DNA from: Stictocephala bisonia
Lineage: Eukaryota > Arthropoda > Insecta > Hemiptera > Membracidae
Direction of reading: 5' to 3'
DNA length: 64,000 nucleotides
Assembly: GCA_035578905.1 (NCBI GenBank)
Contig: JAQJVL010000048.1
Span: 1,518,001 to 1,582,000, forward strand
Part shown: piece by piece, positions 10,681 through 24,150 of the stretch
Position numbering within the stretch: the first letter of the stretch is position 1
Layout of the letters: each line of letters begins with the position of its first letter
The notes under the pieces: model-generated
Database searches by the model: none
The model's input: only the letters and a program-made list of their open reading frames with translations
Told to the model about the DNA's origin: nothing
Made by a program: the position numbers and the translations under genes

Positions 10681-13600
10681 GTGAGTATAAGTAAATAAGG
10701 TTTCTAAATATAGTCTATAAAAAGTAACTTTATTGATAGTAATAATTAGTTTGGTTTGCGAACGTTAACTAAGCCTTAGTGTAATAAATGTAACTCAACA
10801 AACAATATCAACAATAAATTAAATGGTAAATGAAATGTGATAAACCAGAGAAATAAGTGAAGTAAAATAAAATTTTTTTAATTGTTTGGAAATTATTTCA
10901 ATATTTACACGGCAGATGTTTAAGATAACACTATTGTAAATCCTGAAAAAAAAGTGGAAAGTGGTTTTGGAAATTTCCTTTATAATTAATTATTAATTGT
11001 AAAAAAATAGTTGAATAATTAATAATACTTACAAGTGAACCTTGGAAAAGGTCAAATATTGAAATTTGTATTTTACTATCTGTGTCTGTAAATTTGCTAT
11101 CTAGATTGTTATGCAAAAAAAAAAAAAAAGTGGAAAGTGGTTTTGGAAATTTCCTTTATAATTAATTATTAATTGTAAAAAAAAGTTGAATAATTAATTA
11201 TACTTACAAGTGAACCTTGGAAAAGGTCAAATATTGAAATTTGTATTTTACTATCTGTGTCTGTAAATTTGCTATCTAAATTGTTATGAAAAAAAAGTGG
11301 AAAGTGGTTTTGGAAATTTCCTTTATAATTAATTATTAATTGTAAAAAAATAGTTGAATAATTAATTATACTTACAAGTGAACTTTGGAATAGGTCAAAT
11401 ATTGAAATTTTTATTTTACTATCTGTGTCTGTAAATTTTCTATCTAGATTGTTAAACAAAAGTAATCAACCAAAGAGAAATGTCAGAATAGTAACAGGAA
11501 AACCCATCGTATACAAAAAAATACTTTCAGGAGTAATATCACATTACCGCAGTTACAACTTACAAATAATACAATTCCTGTTTAGTAAGATATTTTACAT
11601 AAATCACTTACTTTTAATAGGTATTAATTTAAGTAAGTAAATTATGTGTATACCAAATAACTTTAAGTGAATTATAATAGTAAATAAAGAATCATGGTAC
11701 TATATCAAATTGAAAATGTGTTATAAAGAGAATAATTAATTATTAACATGAAATGGACTTTATAAATTGTAACAAACATATCTTGACAATTTAAATATTT
11801 TAATATATTTTAAATACAATAATAAGAACTTTTAAAATATATGGTTCTTATTTTAAAAAGTATATTCTAAAGTATTATTTTTTCCATAAATAATTTTTAT
11901 ATTTTAATATGTAAGGTTTTATGGGAATGTAACAGACCTTAATACATGTTTCATTCGTTTGGCATTCTTGTTATGTCAAGATGTTTTAGTGAGTTATAAC
12001 AATCTTCCTGCAAGTGAAGATCTTGTTGCAATCCAACAGTGTTAGATTGCATGATTATAATTGAAAATGTGATTTGTTCTACATTCCTACTTTTCTAAAT
12101 TTAGTTGGATATTAGTATATTAAGATATTGGGTACTTATTACCAAGTTTGGCAAAGCATTTTATTACTGAACCATCTCAGGTAAAGCAATATAACTTTTT
12201 ACATAAATACTTGACCAAAAATAAAATGTTTAAAGAAAAAAATGGTTATCTCGAAATTGGTTATTGATAACTTTTAACCAAGCGTAGAACTCCGACAGTA
12301 CACACTGTACACTTCAAAACATGCTTGAGAATTGTCTCAACTGAGGCTGAAGAACATTGTCTGAATATAAGATTTAATAGTAGTCCTAGTAGGTTTTTTT
12401 AATTGTACAGCTTACCATTTTTACAATGCATGCTGAAGTTCGAAAGTGAGCGAAGCGATTGTAGTAGCCATTCATATATATTTTTTTAAGCATCCAGTAG
12501 GCATTCCGAATACTTCCTTTGGTATTCTGTTTGTTAAGTAGTTTATGGACTATTTATTTATGTTAATAGGCTTGGTTTGATAAACTTTTCCCAGTCAATT
12601 ATTGACAATGTAATTTATTTTAAAATTATCTTAACATTTCGTAACTTTGTCGAAGTCATTTCTCATTATGTTTTCATATGGTTACAGTAACATGTTGTAC
12701 TCAAATAGCAGTCTCATAAGGTATGTTTTATGTCCTCTTCGGTATTTTCCTAGACCATTTCCGAGGATTCTGTAAAGATTGTGATCTATATCAATTAGGT
12801 TTATATTGTGTACTGCCGTCGTTTTAATCTTGTGTTTAAGACAAGGAAAAACTACTAAGCATTTTCAACAATATTAAGTGTCTATCTTTACACCACCACT
12901 ATTTTGACTAAGTTCATATTTATTTAAATCAAAATTGCGGCACTATATTCTCCAAAATGAGACTTTAAATGTGAAGTATACTCAACCTATGCTATAACTC
13001 CAATTTTTCTTCTGATTCCTTCTGGACATCCCCAATATGATGCTTAAAATGATAATTACTTCAAAAAGTATATTTTTAGGTACAATATAAATGTGTAAAG
13101 TATTATTACTTTATAATAAATAATTTTAAAAATATAATACTATTCCCAGACCTTTTGTACACCCTGTATATTATAATGATATAGATTTGCCTCAATCATC
13201 CTCACTAATGACGCTCACAGTACAGTAGCCAGTCATAAGCATTTGGGAACTGTTGTTATTTAGTTGAAGTATAAGTTTGTTAATTATCAATGTATATAAT
13301 GTTAGAATTGTATTCTTGATCTTCTTATTACTGCTTTTCGTAATGATTATAAATAAATGGTTAACAAAATTATTGGGTCTCCACCATGAACAAAAGATTA
13401 ATGTACAGTAAGACAATATTTATTATATTTTAATGTTTCACAAACAATTTATTCAAACTAAGCTGTAAAAAAAATAAATAAATGAATAAAAGAACTAGAT
13501 TGCTCAGGAAGCAAACCTTTTCATTATATGAATAATTAATTTTTAATTTTTTTATCTTAGTTGTGCTTTAGTAGTAATTCAACAAATATTATTAGTCCTG

Positions 13601-13894
13601 CATTATTGTTTTGCATCAAATGTTTTAAATTGACTCATTTAATTACTTTAAATTAACTGGTGGATGGAAGAAAAGACAAAAACAAATTTTCGACAGTTAA
13701 ATATAAGACAAATTTTGTACTTCTTAAAAATATTTATTTTATATCTCATATTATATTAAAATAACCAGGATAGTAGGCCTAGCCCCTTTTGGCTCCAAGT
13801 ACAGAACTCCTCAGTATGTTTGAAAGTAGGCCTACTGTCAATCTCATTATTAATAATAACATTTTATTAAATAATAACATGTTTTCATGTGCAG
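10681..13894 (+). other. 3.2-kb intron of the DIP-like gene
   Basis: Bounded by gtgagt and gtgcag. It contains the 167-176 bp tandem array described separately. The rest is AT-rich without recognisable exons; somewhat richer patches near 12250-12360 and 12680-12850 gave no convincing frame on either strand. Confidence 0.65.
10945..11456. repeat. 167-176 bp tandem repeat, three copies
   Basis: Three head-to-tail units begin with agtggaaagtggttttgg at 10953, 11129 and 11296. Each includes an A-rich run, taattaattattaattg and a ctatctgtgtctgtaaattt block. Identity is high, with small indels in the A runs. On the minus strand the units stay open and give repeated NNLDSKFTDTDSKIQIS, which I regard as accidental. 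The array is intronic. Confidence 0.93.
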
Positions 13895-13960
13895 ATAGTG
13901 ACTTTACCATGAACGAAGAAGAAAACAGAATATACACCAGCCACAAGCAGAGTAGGCAAA
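13895..13960 (+). CDS. DIP/lachesin-like protein, 66-bp stalk exon
   Basis: The exon lies between tttcatgtgcag and gtaagt. With the split first codon (a|at, N) it reads SDFTMNEEENRIYTSHKQSR and Q. The segment is hydrophilic and charged, as expected for the extracellular stalk between Ig3 and the membrane anchor. It is phase 1 at both ends like its neighbours, so it too is skippable in frame. No domain is recognised. The call rests on good splice borders, correct phase and absence of stops. Confidence 0.75.
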
Positions 13961-15731
13961 GTAAGTAAAGTTCGATATGTGAGGTATATATCTTTTCACG
14001 TATTTGACGTATATTTATTATTAGTTATATTTATTATTCGATATAAATTGACATTTTGCAGTACTAAAAATACTGAATTATTTATGATTGTTTATTTTAT
14101 CACCAAATATTTTTAGTTGTACTTAAGTAATATTAGAAAAATTTCTAGCAACAAATGCAAATTACAAAGTTGAAACTTTAATTGAGAAAGCAAATTACAA
14201 GAATATCTTGAACACTGTTAGCCTTCTTCTTGGTTTAGTTAGGTGACGATTCATTAGGCTGGACAGGTAGAATAGTTGGTCTGTTATATACGTTTATTTG
14301 TGTTACATTACATAGATTTAGGTATTTTACAATTATCCTTAAAAAAGAAAAAATCTGATAAAACCCTTTTTATTTCATTTTCTTATGTTTTATTTAATGT
14401 TTTCTTTTATTTTATTGATATTCAGTCCCTTTAAAAATGTTTACATGATATTTTTAATACTGTACAGTCAAAAAGATCTTCATATAATAGTAAGTAAAGT
14501 GTAGATGTTTAAGGCGTTTAAATATTTCGGTCAGGTTTGACAAACCACTAATCACTTCAATTTAGTTTTCCTACAACGTATTATCAGTAGTACTACATGT
14601 TATGCCTTTGTAGTCATGAAAGTAGACACAAATTATATAATATGTGTGTGGTTTCAATAAGAATCAGTTATAATAAATAAATTATTTAAATGTACATACT
14701 CCTGAATATGGAAAAAATAAGTAGTCAGTTCTAATACACTGAATCTGTATTATTTGTTGCCTAGTATGATTAGCTTAGTTTTTAACTCAGCTTTTGAGTT
14801 TACTTTTCAGTTCAGACTTGTACTTAATGTTGTTATATTAGTTTAAACTGTTTAAATACCTTACCTAGTACACATACTACTGAATGTTCTCGCCCTCAAG
14901 CCTTAATTCATCTACCTTCAATACTCTCACACTTTACACATATCGCCCAATTAGCCTAACAAACAATACTTACGGCAACATATTATATAATATACGTTTA
15001 TAGACTTGGAGGTACACCCTAAAGACATGGCCCACGTACACCCATTAAGTTTACATTTGTATGAAAATAGTGAATGAACGATCTGCTACTATGCTCTAAT
15101 TGTTCACGATATCATAACAAACTGCACGAATACTTCAGCTATATATTTTTTTCACATTCTGCTCACTTCGGCTATTTATTTTTATTTACCAACACTAAAA
15201 TGAAAATCATTGTCCAATTTAACTAATGAAATTATCATTTTACTTCAGGCTTTACATTCCTACCCAGTGAACATTATTTGTTTCTCACAAAAAATGTGTC
15301 CCTAGTTTTATTTTTTTTATGTACTATGTACAGTGATATTTAGTTTTAGTTCAAAACAATTTATTATATAACCCCCTCAGAAGTATTTACGAATAAGTGT
15401 GTTATAAAATGATACAAAAAAAGGTCCTGACCAAGACTAACAAAACTGTATACAACTTATAAGGATTGTGAAAGCATTTGGTGAAATATGTTTACAGTCA
15501 GTTTGCTACTGACCTCTTAACACTAGACATTTGGTTTGGGGTCGAATATCTGATTGGAAAGTTTTATTAAGAAACCAATATCTTAGACTTAAATCATAAG
15601 ACATATATATAATTTCCTCGCATTACATATAACCTCAACGAAACACATTTAATTTCATGTGTTAACTAGTATATCTATTAATAAACATAATACTAAACTA
15701 TAATCTTAACTTAGTTTTGTATTGTCTTTAG
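13961..15731 (+). other. 1.8-kb intron of the DIP-like gene
   Basis: Bounded by gtaagt and tctttag. AT-rich, with no further exon in phase or element recognised. Confidence 0.65.
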
Positions 15732-15901
15732 ATGAGAAAATCATTGACTCGTCAAAAGGTTCTGCCTCAGGTGCATCAACCCTCAAATGTGGATTTTTGG
15801 AAACAGCAACGAACATTTGTGTGTTTTTGTTATCTGTGTATAGCAAATGTTTAAATAATTTACTACCTTTAACTCAGTTTGAACAATTTTCATTATGTTA
15901 A
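15732..15901 (+). CDS. DIP/lachesin-like protein, terminal exon with candidate GPI-anchor signal
   Basis: The acceptor gtctttag precedes 15732. In phase 1 the exon reads NEKIIDSSKGSASGASTLKC, then GFLETATNICVFLLSVYSKC and a short tail, ending at TAA 15899-15901. A small-residue cluster (SSKGSASGAS), a spacer and a hydrophobic run (NICVFLLSVY) look like a GPI omega region followed by a cleavable tail. That fits DIPs, which are GPI-linked. The hydrophobic part is broken by polar residues and the tail after it is longer than usual, so the anchor is inferred rather than certain. A poly(A) signal follows about 60 bases downstream. Confidence 0.72.
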
Positions 15902-15961
15902 ACAACGCTAATGATATTTTTTATACTTACTACAGCGTAAAGTCGTGTAGGCCATCTTTTC

Positions 15962-15967
15962 AATAAA
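15962..15967 (+). terminator. candidate poly(A) signal of the DIP-like gene
   Basis: An AATAAA lies 61 bases after the stop codon, the first such hexamer downstream. In this AT-rich sequence AATAAA is frequent, so the position rather than the motif gives weight. Confidence 0.4.
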
Positions 15968-18504
15968 AATGCTAACAAAAATAATGTTTAAAGTATTGTT
16001 AAAGGTAACAGGTAATTTTCATTGGTTCTGATAAAAGATAATAGATCATATTATTTATTATTCACTTTTATAATGATGTTATTGATCCTATAAGTAAAAC
16101 ATACACATTAAACACAGTTCAGCAAACTTTAAATGGATATATTTAACATGTGGTATTGTTTGTTGCCTAAATAGTGAGTTAATCGTTATTTTCTGCAAAA
16201 CGTAATTCATTGACAATTAAGTGAACTACGTAGTTAAACCTAATGATCAATGTGTTTATTGTAAAGTAGCTTTAAAAATTTTAAATGTATTTCATGTTTA
16301 CGTTCATTTATGTAAACTATTACTTCGCTATCTGAAACTTTTTCAAGACACAGGATACGTTAACACTTGATTTTAATGAGATTTAATATTTTTTAAGATT
16401 ATCCATAGTACATTGGTAACTGATATTATCATATTAAATATGATTTAGAAGTTACTTAGAAAATATTGGTTATTATATGCAAATAATATCCTTAGAGACA
16501 GAGTTTAATGCAATGAATTTTCAGTTTGATAAAATCCTCAATAATACATATTAACATTGTGCCATTTAACTTCTATGTAACAACATTATTGTGTTTTCAT
16601 TATAGTATTGTTTTTTTTTTAAAGAAATGTAATTATTTATCAGTTAAGTACACTATATTATATAGATATAGTGTAATTATTTAAGTAAAACTCATTCTTG
16701 TATTTTAAATAATTTTATGTTGTTACTACAATAAAAATAAGCACTACTAATAATAACACTAGTAATAATTGGTTAACTGAGGTTCATATTTTAATCGTAC
16801 TCTTAAGTGGTAAACACTTAAATGAAAATAAATTCAGTAATAAATTGATATTTAATTGGTAATCAGTACTATAATATGAATTAACATTAGTTTTATATAT
16901 AACGTTATTTGTCTATTTAAAAGATACATTCAAAATATTTAACATGATATATTGAATTATTTATGAAAATATTAATATTTTTTCTGAACAAGATTTGTAT
17001 GAAAAAACACATTGCATGTATAAAAAAACAGAGATAAGAGGCGTCGAAAGAAAACTCAATTTTCTGTGATAGTGCCCGATAAGGGTTTTAAGGCCCAAGG
17101 GATTTTGGATCCCGTTAGGACATCCGAACTATATATTCTTTGTTTTGTTTTGTATTTCGATCTTATTCAGCTTGTGTAAAAATAATAACTGTATTGTGAA
17201 AATATTAATGATCATTTAAAAGTGAGTTATTATAATATTTACGGTATTTTTTATGTTTGGTAGCTCATTGATGTATATTGATTAGCTGTACATATGTATT
17301 GTAGTTAAATTAGTAATAGTACAAATAATGTATTCTATACATAATTATAATGTATAGATACATTTCGTTATTTAAGAATATGTACTGTGCTTTAATGTAA
17401 ATATGCCCATTTAATTGCATAATAAAACATTACCAAATGTACAGTTGTGACTTTTGTGCCTATAAATGTTTTGGAGCTAAACGAGGTGTAACCGTTAATT
17501 ACCAGAGTACGAAATATAATACGATAACTAAATAAATTTAAAAACATGTATTTTTATTAAAATATGGCATATGTTTAATATAATAATAATTTATGTATCC
17601 TTCATACATGGGTATAATTTAACTATTTACTATAAGTATGAATAGGGGTACTTATAAAATTACAACCATTTTCTACAATAATTAGAAAATTCTGACTAAA
17701 TTTATTTATTTATAAAACTGTTATATTATTTAATGAAACTAATATCTTAAATTTAGATCTTTTTTCAAGAAAATATATGATTAGAATGTTTGATTAATAA
17801 ATTAATATCTTAGTTACTCAATAGCAATAATCTTATAAAAATATTTCATGCGCATCTTACAAATAAGGTGCATGCAATTAAACTGGATACCAATGGTTCA
17901 GTTGAAACAAAAAATTATTAGGTTATTTACTTTCTGTGTCAATTTATCAACTGAAATAATGCATAAATGGATCACTTAAATTACACATTTAACTTCATTC
18001 TTTTATAGCTTAGAAAAATTGAATATAGGCAGTGATTAGAAATGAAACATCATAGTATAGTTATTCAGATAGTTTTTTACATGCATATTGAATGACGTGA
18101 ATAAACATGAGACTTTAATAAATAACTTGTTTTTCATTAAATATAAAAAGAAATGTTTTTACTAAACATAGAGACAAATATAGCCACTGGCCTACCATGA
18201 ATAATATCCAAATTTACATCAACACTTAATAAAGTTTATTTTCATTTAAACGTCTATAATTACAATTGCATAACATATAGCAATGACATATCAGCTATAT
18301 GTTTTGTTCATATAATTTATTATTGTCAGAAATGGGAGCCAATACGAAGAAATAATATTCAAGGAACGGCACATAAACAATAGCTACGTATGATATATTG
18401 CAGAATATTTTTACTTCTTATTTTTAGATTATTATAAAGTATTCCTTCATGAAATGAAATAACATTATTGGTCAAATAAGATACAAGTGGCGATTACTAA
18501 CAAA
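15968..18504. other. AT-rich non-coding sequence downstream of the DIP-like gene
   Basis: The 3' flank of the gene. No coding exon or element recognised. A short, slightly GC-richer patch at 17035-17130 has no readable frame. Confidence 0.5.
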
Positions 18505-18896
18505 CGTCACAGCAAACCACTTATCTTCAACATATTACTCTTTTAGTTATAGCAATAACTATAGTGAATAGATACATGTACAAAAAGATGATATTACAAA
18601 TGTACAAAAATCAGTTTGTATTTCCTCGTAAATAAACGTCACAGCAGGCCACTTATCATCAACATAATACTATCTTAGTTATAGCAATAACTATAGTTAA
18701 TAGATACATGTACATAAAGATTATATTACAGATGTACAAAAATCTGTTAGTATTTTCTCGTAAACAAACGTCACAGCAAACCACTTATCTTCAACATAAT
18801 ACTATCTTAGTTATAGCAATAACTATACTGAATAGATACATGTACATAAAGATGATATTACAAATGTACAAAATTAGTTTGTATTTCCTCGTAAAC
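18505..18896. repeat. 132-bp tandem repeat, three copies
   Basis: Units start with cgtcacagca at 18505, 18637 and 18769, an exact 132-bp spacing. Each holds a small dyad (agttatagcaataact) followed by an atacatgtacataaag block. The third unit decays at about 18896. The open frame at 18708-18926 follows from the repeat. Confidence 0.95.
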
Positions 18897-21800
18897 GTTA
18901 GAGACTTATTTCAAATCTGTATTTAAGAAAAACGGAGATCACATTTAATTAGTTCCAAATTTTGGCAATTAATATAAATTAATTTAGTCACACTTACAGA
19001 ATGTATAAATCAGATTTACAATAATATATAACAATTACAATTGTGTAATACATAACTTATAAAAAAATGAACACTTTTTTAGTTGATTTTAAACCTTATT
19101 TGTATTGTAGTAATATTATATTTATATATTTAAACATACGTATTACCAGTGATCTTTATTTAAAACCACAAGTAATTTTTAAAATATACTTTACTTACAA
19201 GAAAATACAAAACATTTTAAACTTTAGTACAATTAATTGGCGACTTCGATACTATAAATTAAATTTTGAGATTGGAACAAAATAAAACTGTGTATGCAAA
19301 ATAATATTGACGTTGTGATAATTAAATATATTCGATAGTATATATTGAGGTTGAAAAAAATATATAATAATTTAAATAGTTAAGTATAATTATAGCCAAA
19401 AATTAATTTAATTTGAAAGCTAGGTTGGATATTTTAATGAAATAAGGTAATTTTTTTAACCAGGTGTTGTTACTTAAACATTAAAGACACATTTTGCTAA
19501 GTAAAACTTATATTTTAATGATAACAAATTATTCATAATTCCTGTAAAAACCTAAATATACCTAGTTAATACACCTAAATTGGTAAAAATAATTATAAAT
19601 TATTCCTAAATAACATAAATGTTTAGGTTTTTGATGATTTAATCTAATAAAATAAATATATTACCTATTGATACATTTGTGGCTGCAATTATTTTAAATT
19701 CATATCTCTTTAGAAAAAATTATATGCAAACTGTATGTTAACATAAATGCTTGAGTTATTTTTATATTAATTGAATCAAGGAAAATGATTGGATGAAAAC
19801 TGGTAGATTACAGCTTGAACAATATTGTATTAACCTACATTATATATACCTTTTTCAATTAACTGCCAATTTGGTAATTATTTTTAATTTAATATTTAAA
19901 TTAATTTAATGTAATGTTTAAATAGCCAATAAAGAATAATTTCACATCGGTCAAATTGTAATACGACAAGTTTAGTTTTTGTTTTTGTTTTTAACAAAAT
20001 CGATTAACTTTTGTTTTTAACAAAATCGATTAGTGAGTTAAACCATAGGCTACATGGTTTAGGAATATATTTTTATAATAAGAGTTGGACAGTTGGCACA
20101 AATTTAAGGTTTATTCGTCCCACATACCCCTCAAAAGTACTTTAACCTGGAAATCACAATAGTCATTTAGTAATAGAATTGATATACCTAAATAGGTAAA
20201 GCAAGTATCCTGTACATATTTGCTGGCTAACCAGACAGTATAAATCTTGAAATTATTAACCCAGAGGGAAGAAGAGAATGGAGATATGACGTAAAACATA
20301 ATAATTATATTCACATTCATACTTAGATAACATAATCGATTATAAAATCTGAAACCATTGATACTGTTGAATCTAAGGGCTGACTCTCTGAGCGCCGCAC
20401 AGGTTTAAGTGGGTTTTATGAACTATACTATGTATGCCTATATATGTTTATATATTTAAAAATATAATATCACTTGTACTCAACAGTTCTTTGTAATTTG
20501 TAATATGTAAATAAAGAGTCGACTTAAATTTGACTAAATCAATGGTCATATATGATTTTGAGTATAACTTAAATGTTCAGTCTAAAGAGATACGCAATGG
20601 TAATAACTTTATTTATACTCCAGTTTTATATATATATATAACCGATGGCAGCTCATTACAGTTGAACTTACACATTGTTTCTATTCTTATCCTTAAAATA
20701 ATTGTTAACATTACAGTCTGGTACATATATTACGATTAAGTAATATTTTATACTTGCCAATAAACAATTCTAGTAGTAAAATTTTCTCAGGTTGTTTAAC
20801 TACAAAAATATATTTTATTTGAAATTTCATAAAACCAAATTAAGGTATCTTTCTCTATACAAATATGATTTTGTATTTTATTGCGTTTCATTAACTCAGG
20901 TATATTATAATTATCATCATATGGTTTTGTTCGTAGGTTGACAGCTATATTCTTGTTAGAGTGTTCAGTATGTATCCATACCTACAGTTATCATGTGCTT
21001 TACATGTACACTTTCATTTTAGGTGAGATCTAGAAATAATGTTGTCATCTATTAGTTATAATACTAGCCTGCTATAAATAGTTAGTTTCCAATATTATTT
21101 ACCATAAAAATATACATTAGTTATACACTTACTATTTTATTCGAAAACATATTTTCTACATAATTGAAAACAGTATAAAAACGTACATACATTCATTAAT
21201 TATAATTTCTAGTTCAAAACGTTCTTAAGAATAACGGATAGACGATCAGAAATCTGACATTCTGCATTTTTGAGTAAGTCATTACTTTTCAAAGATTACC
21301 GATATATTTAATAATAACCCTATTGCAGACCTTCAAAACATTGTGGTTAATATAATATATAAACTTAAAAAATTAAAGTAATAATTTATCTAACTTTTAT
21401 AAATAATATTTTTACTACATCCTTGTTAAATAAGTGTTAATATAACACCCGATTAATACTTTTACTGATAGGTTTTTCGTTACTTTATTACTAACATAGG
21501 GTAACTATAAATATTGCTTTATTTTCTGGTAAATGTTTTTTAACACAAACATATATAGGCCTAAATAGTTATGAATTTTAAAAACACTCTATATCACCTC
21601 AAGATTGCATCAATATATATAAATGAATATTTCTAAATATATAAAAATCTTTATCTTTATTTATTATTTAAGAGTAGATCACTTTTATTATCTAAAAACG
21701 TAATTAATATAAAATTAAAATATGATAATAGACTAAATAATTCATCATGTTTCAAATTGACTATTTTTTAGCCTAAATCTACTTATTTAAATTAGAGCAT

Positions 21801-23404
21801 ACTAAAAATAAAAAATAAATTGTAATACGTACCTTACTGGAATTAAAAAAGTAATACTGTGGTGATTTTTTTTATAAAAAATACTTCGAACATATTGATT
21901 TTTTAATATTGTCACGTACACTTTCTGTTTGGGAGTAAACTAAATGCGCAGAAAGCTTTGCCTGCTGACTCTGCTCTAAAGGTAAAGTTGGAGGCCAATT
22001 AAAATTTCATAGCATCAAATAAAAGTTAGCATTTGTAGAGCTTGGCTCTCTGTTTGTCACTCAACAGTTGGAAATTTATTTAATTAAAACTAGCTTTGGC
22101 TTTTATACCCTTTGGACTGTCACTAACAGTTAAGAGGTAAGGAAAGTTTCATGAGTTTGTTATTTTATATAACTAACCAGTGATAATTTTATTTTACAAT
22201 TTTAAGTTATTGTTTACATTATTATTTTGAGGTGTAATTGATAATTCAATATTTTATTGCGTTTACTAGATATTGTAAAACTGTAGTCATAGGCTTGTAT
22301 TAATTTACTAGCGTGTTTTCCTACTATCAAATTGAAAATAAGATACATATTTGGTCATTTGTTATTCCAGTAAAGTGAAATAAACTTAAATAACTTTAAT
22401 AATACTCCGATCGTAATTTACAGCATTTACATAGTCAATTTATTCTGTTTATGACTTAAAAATGTTACAATATAGTTTATAAGCTACTAGAAGGAATCCC
22501 ATTATTCATTGTACAAATTTTTTTGTTACGGAATAAGTATAACTCTTGAGTGTATGTCTTACGATATCAGTAATGTATAGGAACGCTTTTCTGCTATTTG
22601 TTTAATCGTATACAGCAATTTGTACCTCCCATCACTGTGTAAAATTTATTTATTTATCCTTAAGTGATGCGTCCCTAAGATAGTATTTTTACAAAGAAAC
22701 ACTAGCAAGTATAGTTCTCAAGAAATATATGTCATATAACCTTTTACGTGTACCATTAAACTTAAAAATTGTTAAATCAATTCGAATACAGTAATAACAA
22801 ACAAAGTGTGTAGCACATTTTTTGTGCTCAATCACATTACAGTTTTAAATACGCGTTGCCTAAATGCACCTGTTACTTATAGGAACAGTTATTATGATAA
22901 TTTTCAATAATTTACCACAACTTGAAGTTGTTACAGATTATAATTGTCTACATATCATCAAAAAAATAGTTAACCATACATAATAAAAGTTAATGGTAAA
23001 ATATTATTATCCTGTCTTTAGTGTTACTCGATCCAAACTACAGTGAGTTTTCAAAAGTAAATATGGGCCTAAATACTTGGATTTAATGCAAATGTTATCA
23101 TACATCACAGTTTGTTTCCTCGTTTTGTTATTTTTTCAAGTGAAATTATATTTATATTAAGTTGAAAACCCTTTTAATTCTTATATCAAGTTTAGTTTTA
23201 ATATTAAATTTTCAATATGTCTACTATCAGTGCTTGAAATCATCTTATTTATATAGAAACTTTGATATTATTTGCTATATAATATTTTCATATCAAGACC
23301 GTATTTAATGAATAATAAAGGGTCCTTATATTTCAGAACTCGAAGCTTTATTGCTATAATTAATGTACAGTATATTATAATATAAAGTTTTCATAGTCTA
23401 TGGT
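18897..23404. other. AT-rich non-coding sequence
   Basis: No exon or RNA gene recognised. Contains a two-copy 26-bp duplication at 19985-20032 (unit ttgtttttaacaaaatcgat plus six bases). The small open frames at 19067, 20111 (minus) and 20530 show no domain signature. Confidence 0.5.
19985..20032. repeat. 26-bp tandem duplication
   Basis: ttgtttttaacaaaatcgat occurs twice, 26 bp apart. Each copy contains ATCGAT. Confidence 0.9.
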
Positions 23405-23405
23405 G

Positions 23406-23442
23406 ATATCTCCACGTATGTACCACATATACGTGGAGATAT
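23406..23442. other. perfect 14-bp inverted repeat
   Basis: Arm atatctccacgtat at 23406-23419, a 9-nt loop, and its exact reverse complement at 23429-23442. It sits directly before the GC-richer relic at 23.46-24.15 kb and may mark an element border or be an independent hairpin. Confidence 0.85.
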
Positions 23443-23454
23443 TTATACGTTTTC

Positions 23455-24150
23455 TTGGTTTGTGAGTTACACTTGGCCCAGAGAACATGTACAGGCTTAT
23501 GCCCCATAACTCCAGAAAGCTGATCACATAAAACCTACCATCCTTACCAAGAGAAGGAAGTTCTACAGTTGGACACTTCTTAACACTTCATAGTATGGGT
23601 AACACACCTTTCCCACAGTGATGGGAAAAGTGTAACACTTACAAAACACATGACTGGATGCCCTCACCACTATTTTACTGGTAATGGTGAACTCCAACAC
23701 AGAGACAGATGGTAGATCAGCCTACAATAGCCATTACCTCAGATATCTGACTACTTCATAGCCTCCCATTATGAACGGAGGCAGGAGCATGGTTAAGGAC
23801 TTGACTATGGATTATATATCGACATCTACGGCAATGTTCTTGATTTAGCTGCTGCCCCATCCATGACTTCCCATACCTGGGGAAAAGGACAAGCAGTGGC
23901 TCTTAGTTCACGCCAGACTGCCCATTTCCTAGCAAAATCATTTTGAACTACAACCTTTATAACTGATACATATCCTGTGCCCAGTATGAACTTCAGACTT
24001 CGTTAATAAATAGTGCTGACTTAATGGCATGAGATACAAATGCCTTCATATTCATCCTTATCTTGGCTGCTATTTTTGTAAAAGGCTTAGCAGACTCCAC
24101 CTAAATCTTCAACGTATGGTCGCCAAGAGTCGCTAATGTCCACATTCTCT
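23455..24150. other. unidentified GC-richer relic, possibly an old transposon
   Basis: About 700 bases clearly richer in GC and codon-like than the surroundings, but stop-laden in every frame I read. Short peptide-like stretches occur but none matches a family I can name. It could be a decayed coding part of a transposable element or a pseudogene. Confidence 0.3.

Noticed and set aside
11169..11459. Minus-strand open frame with NNLDSKFTDTDSKIQIS repeats
   Set aside because: Generated by the intronic tandem array; interrupted in the neighbouring unit and without any domain.
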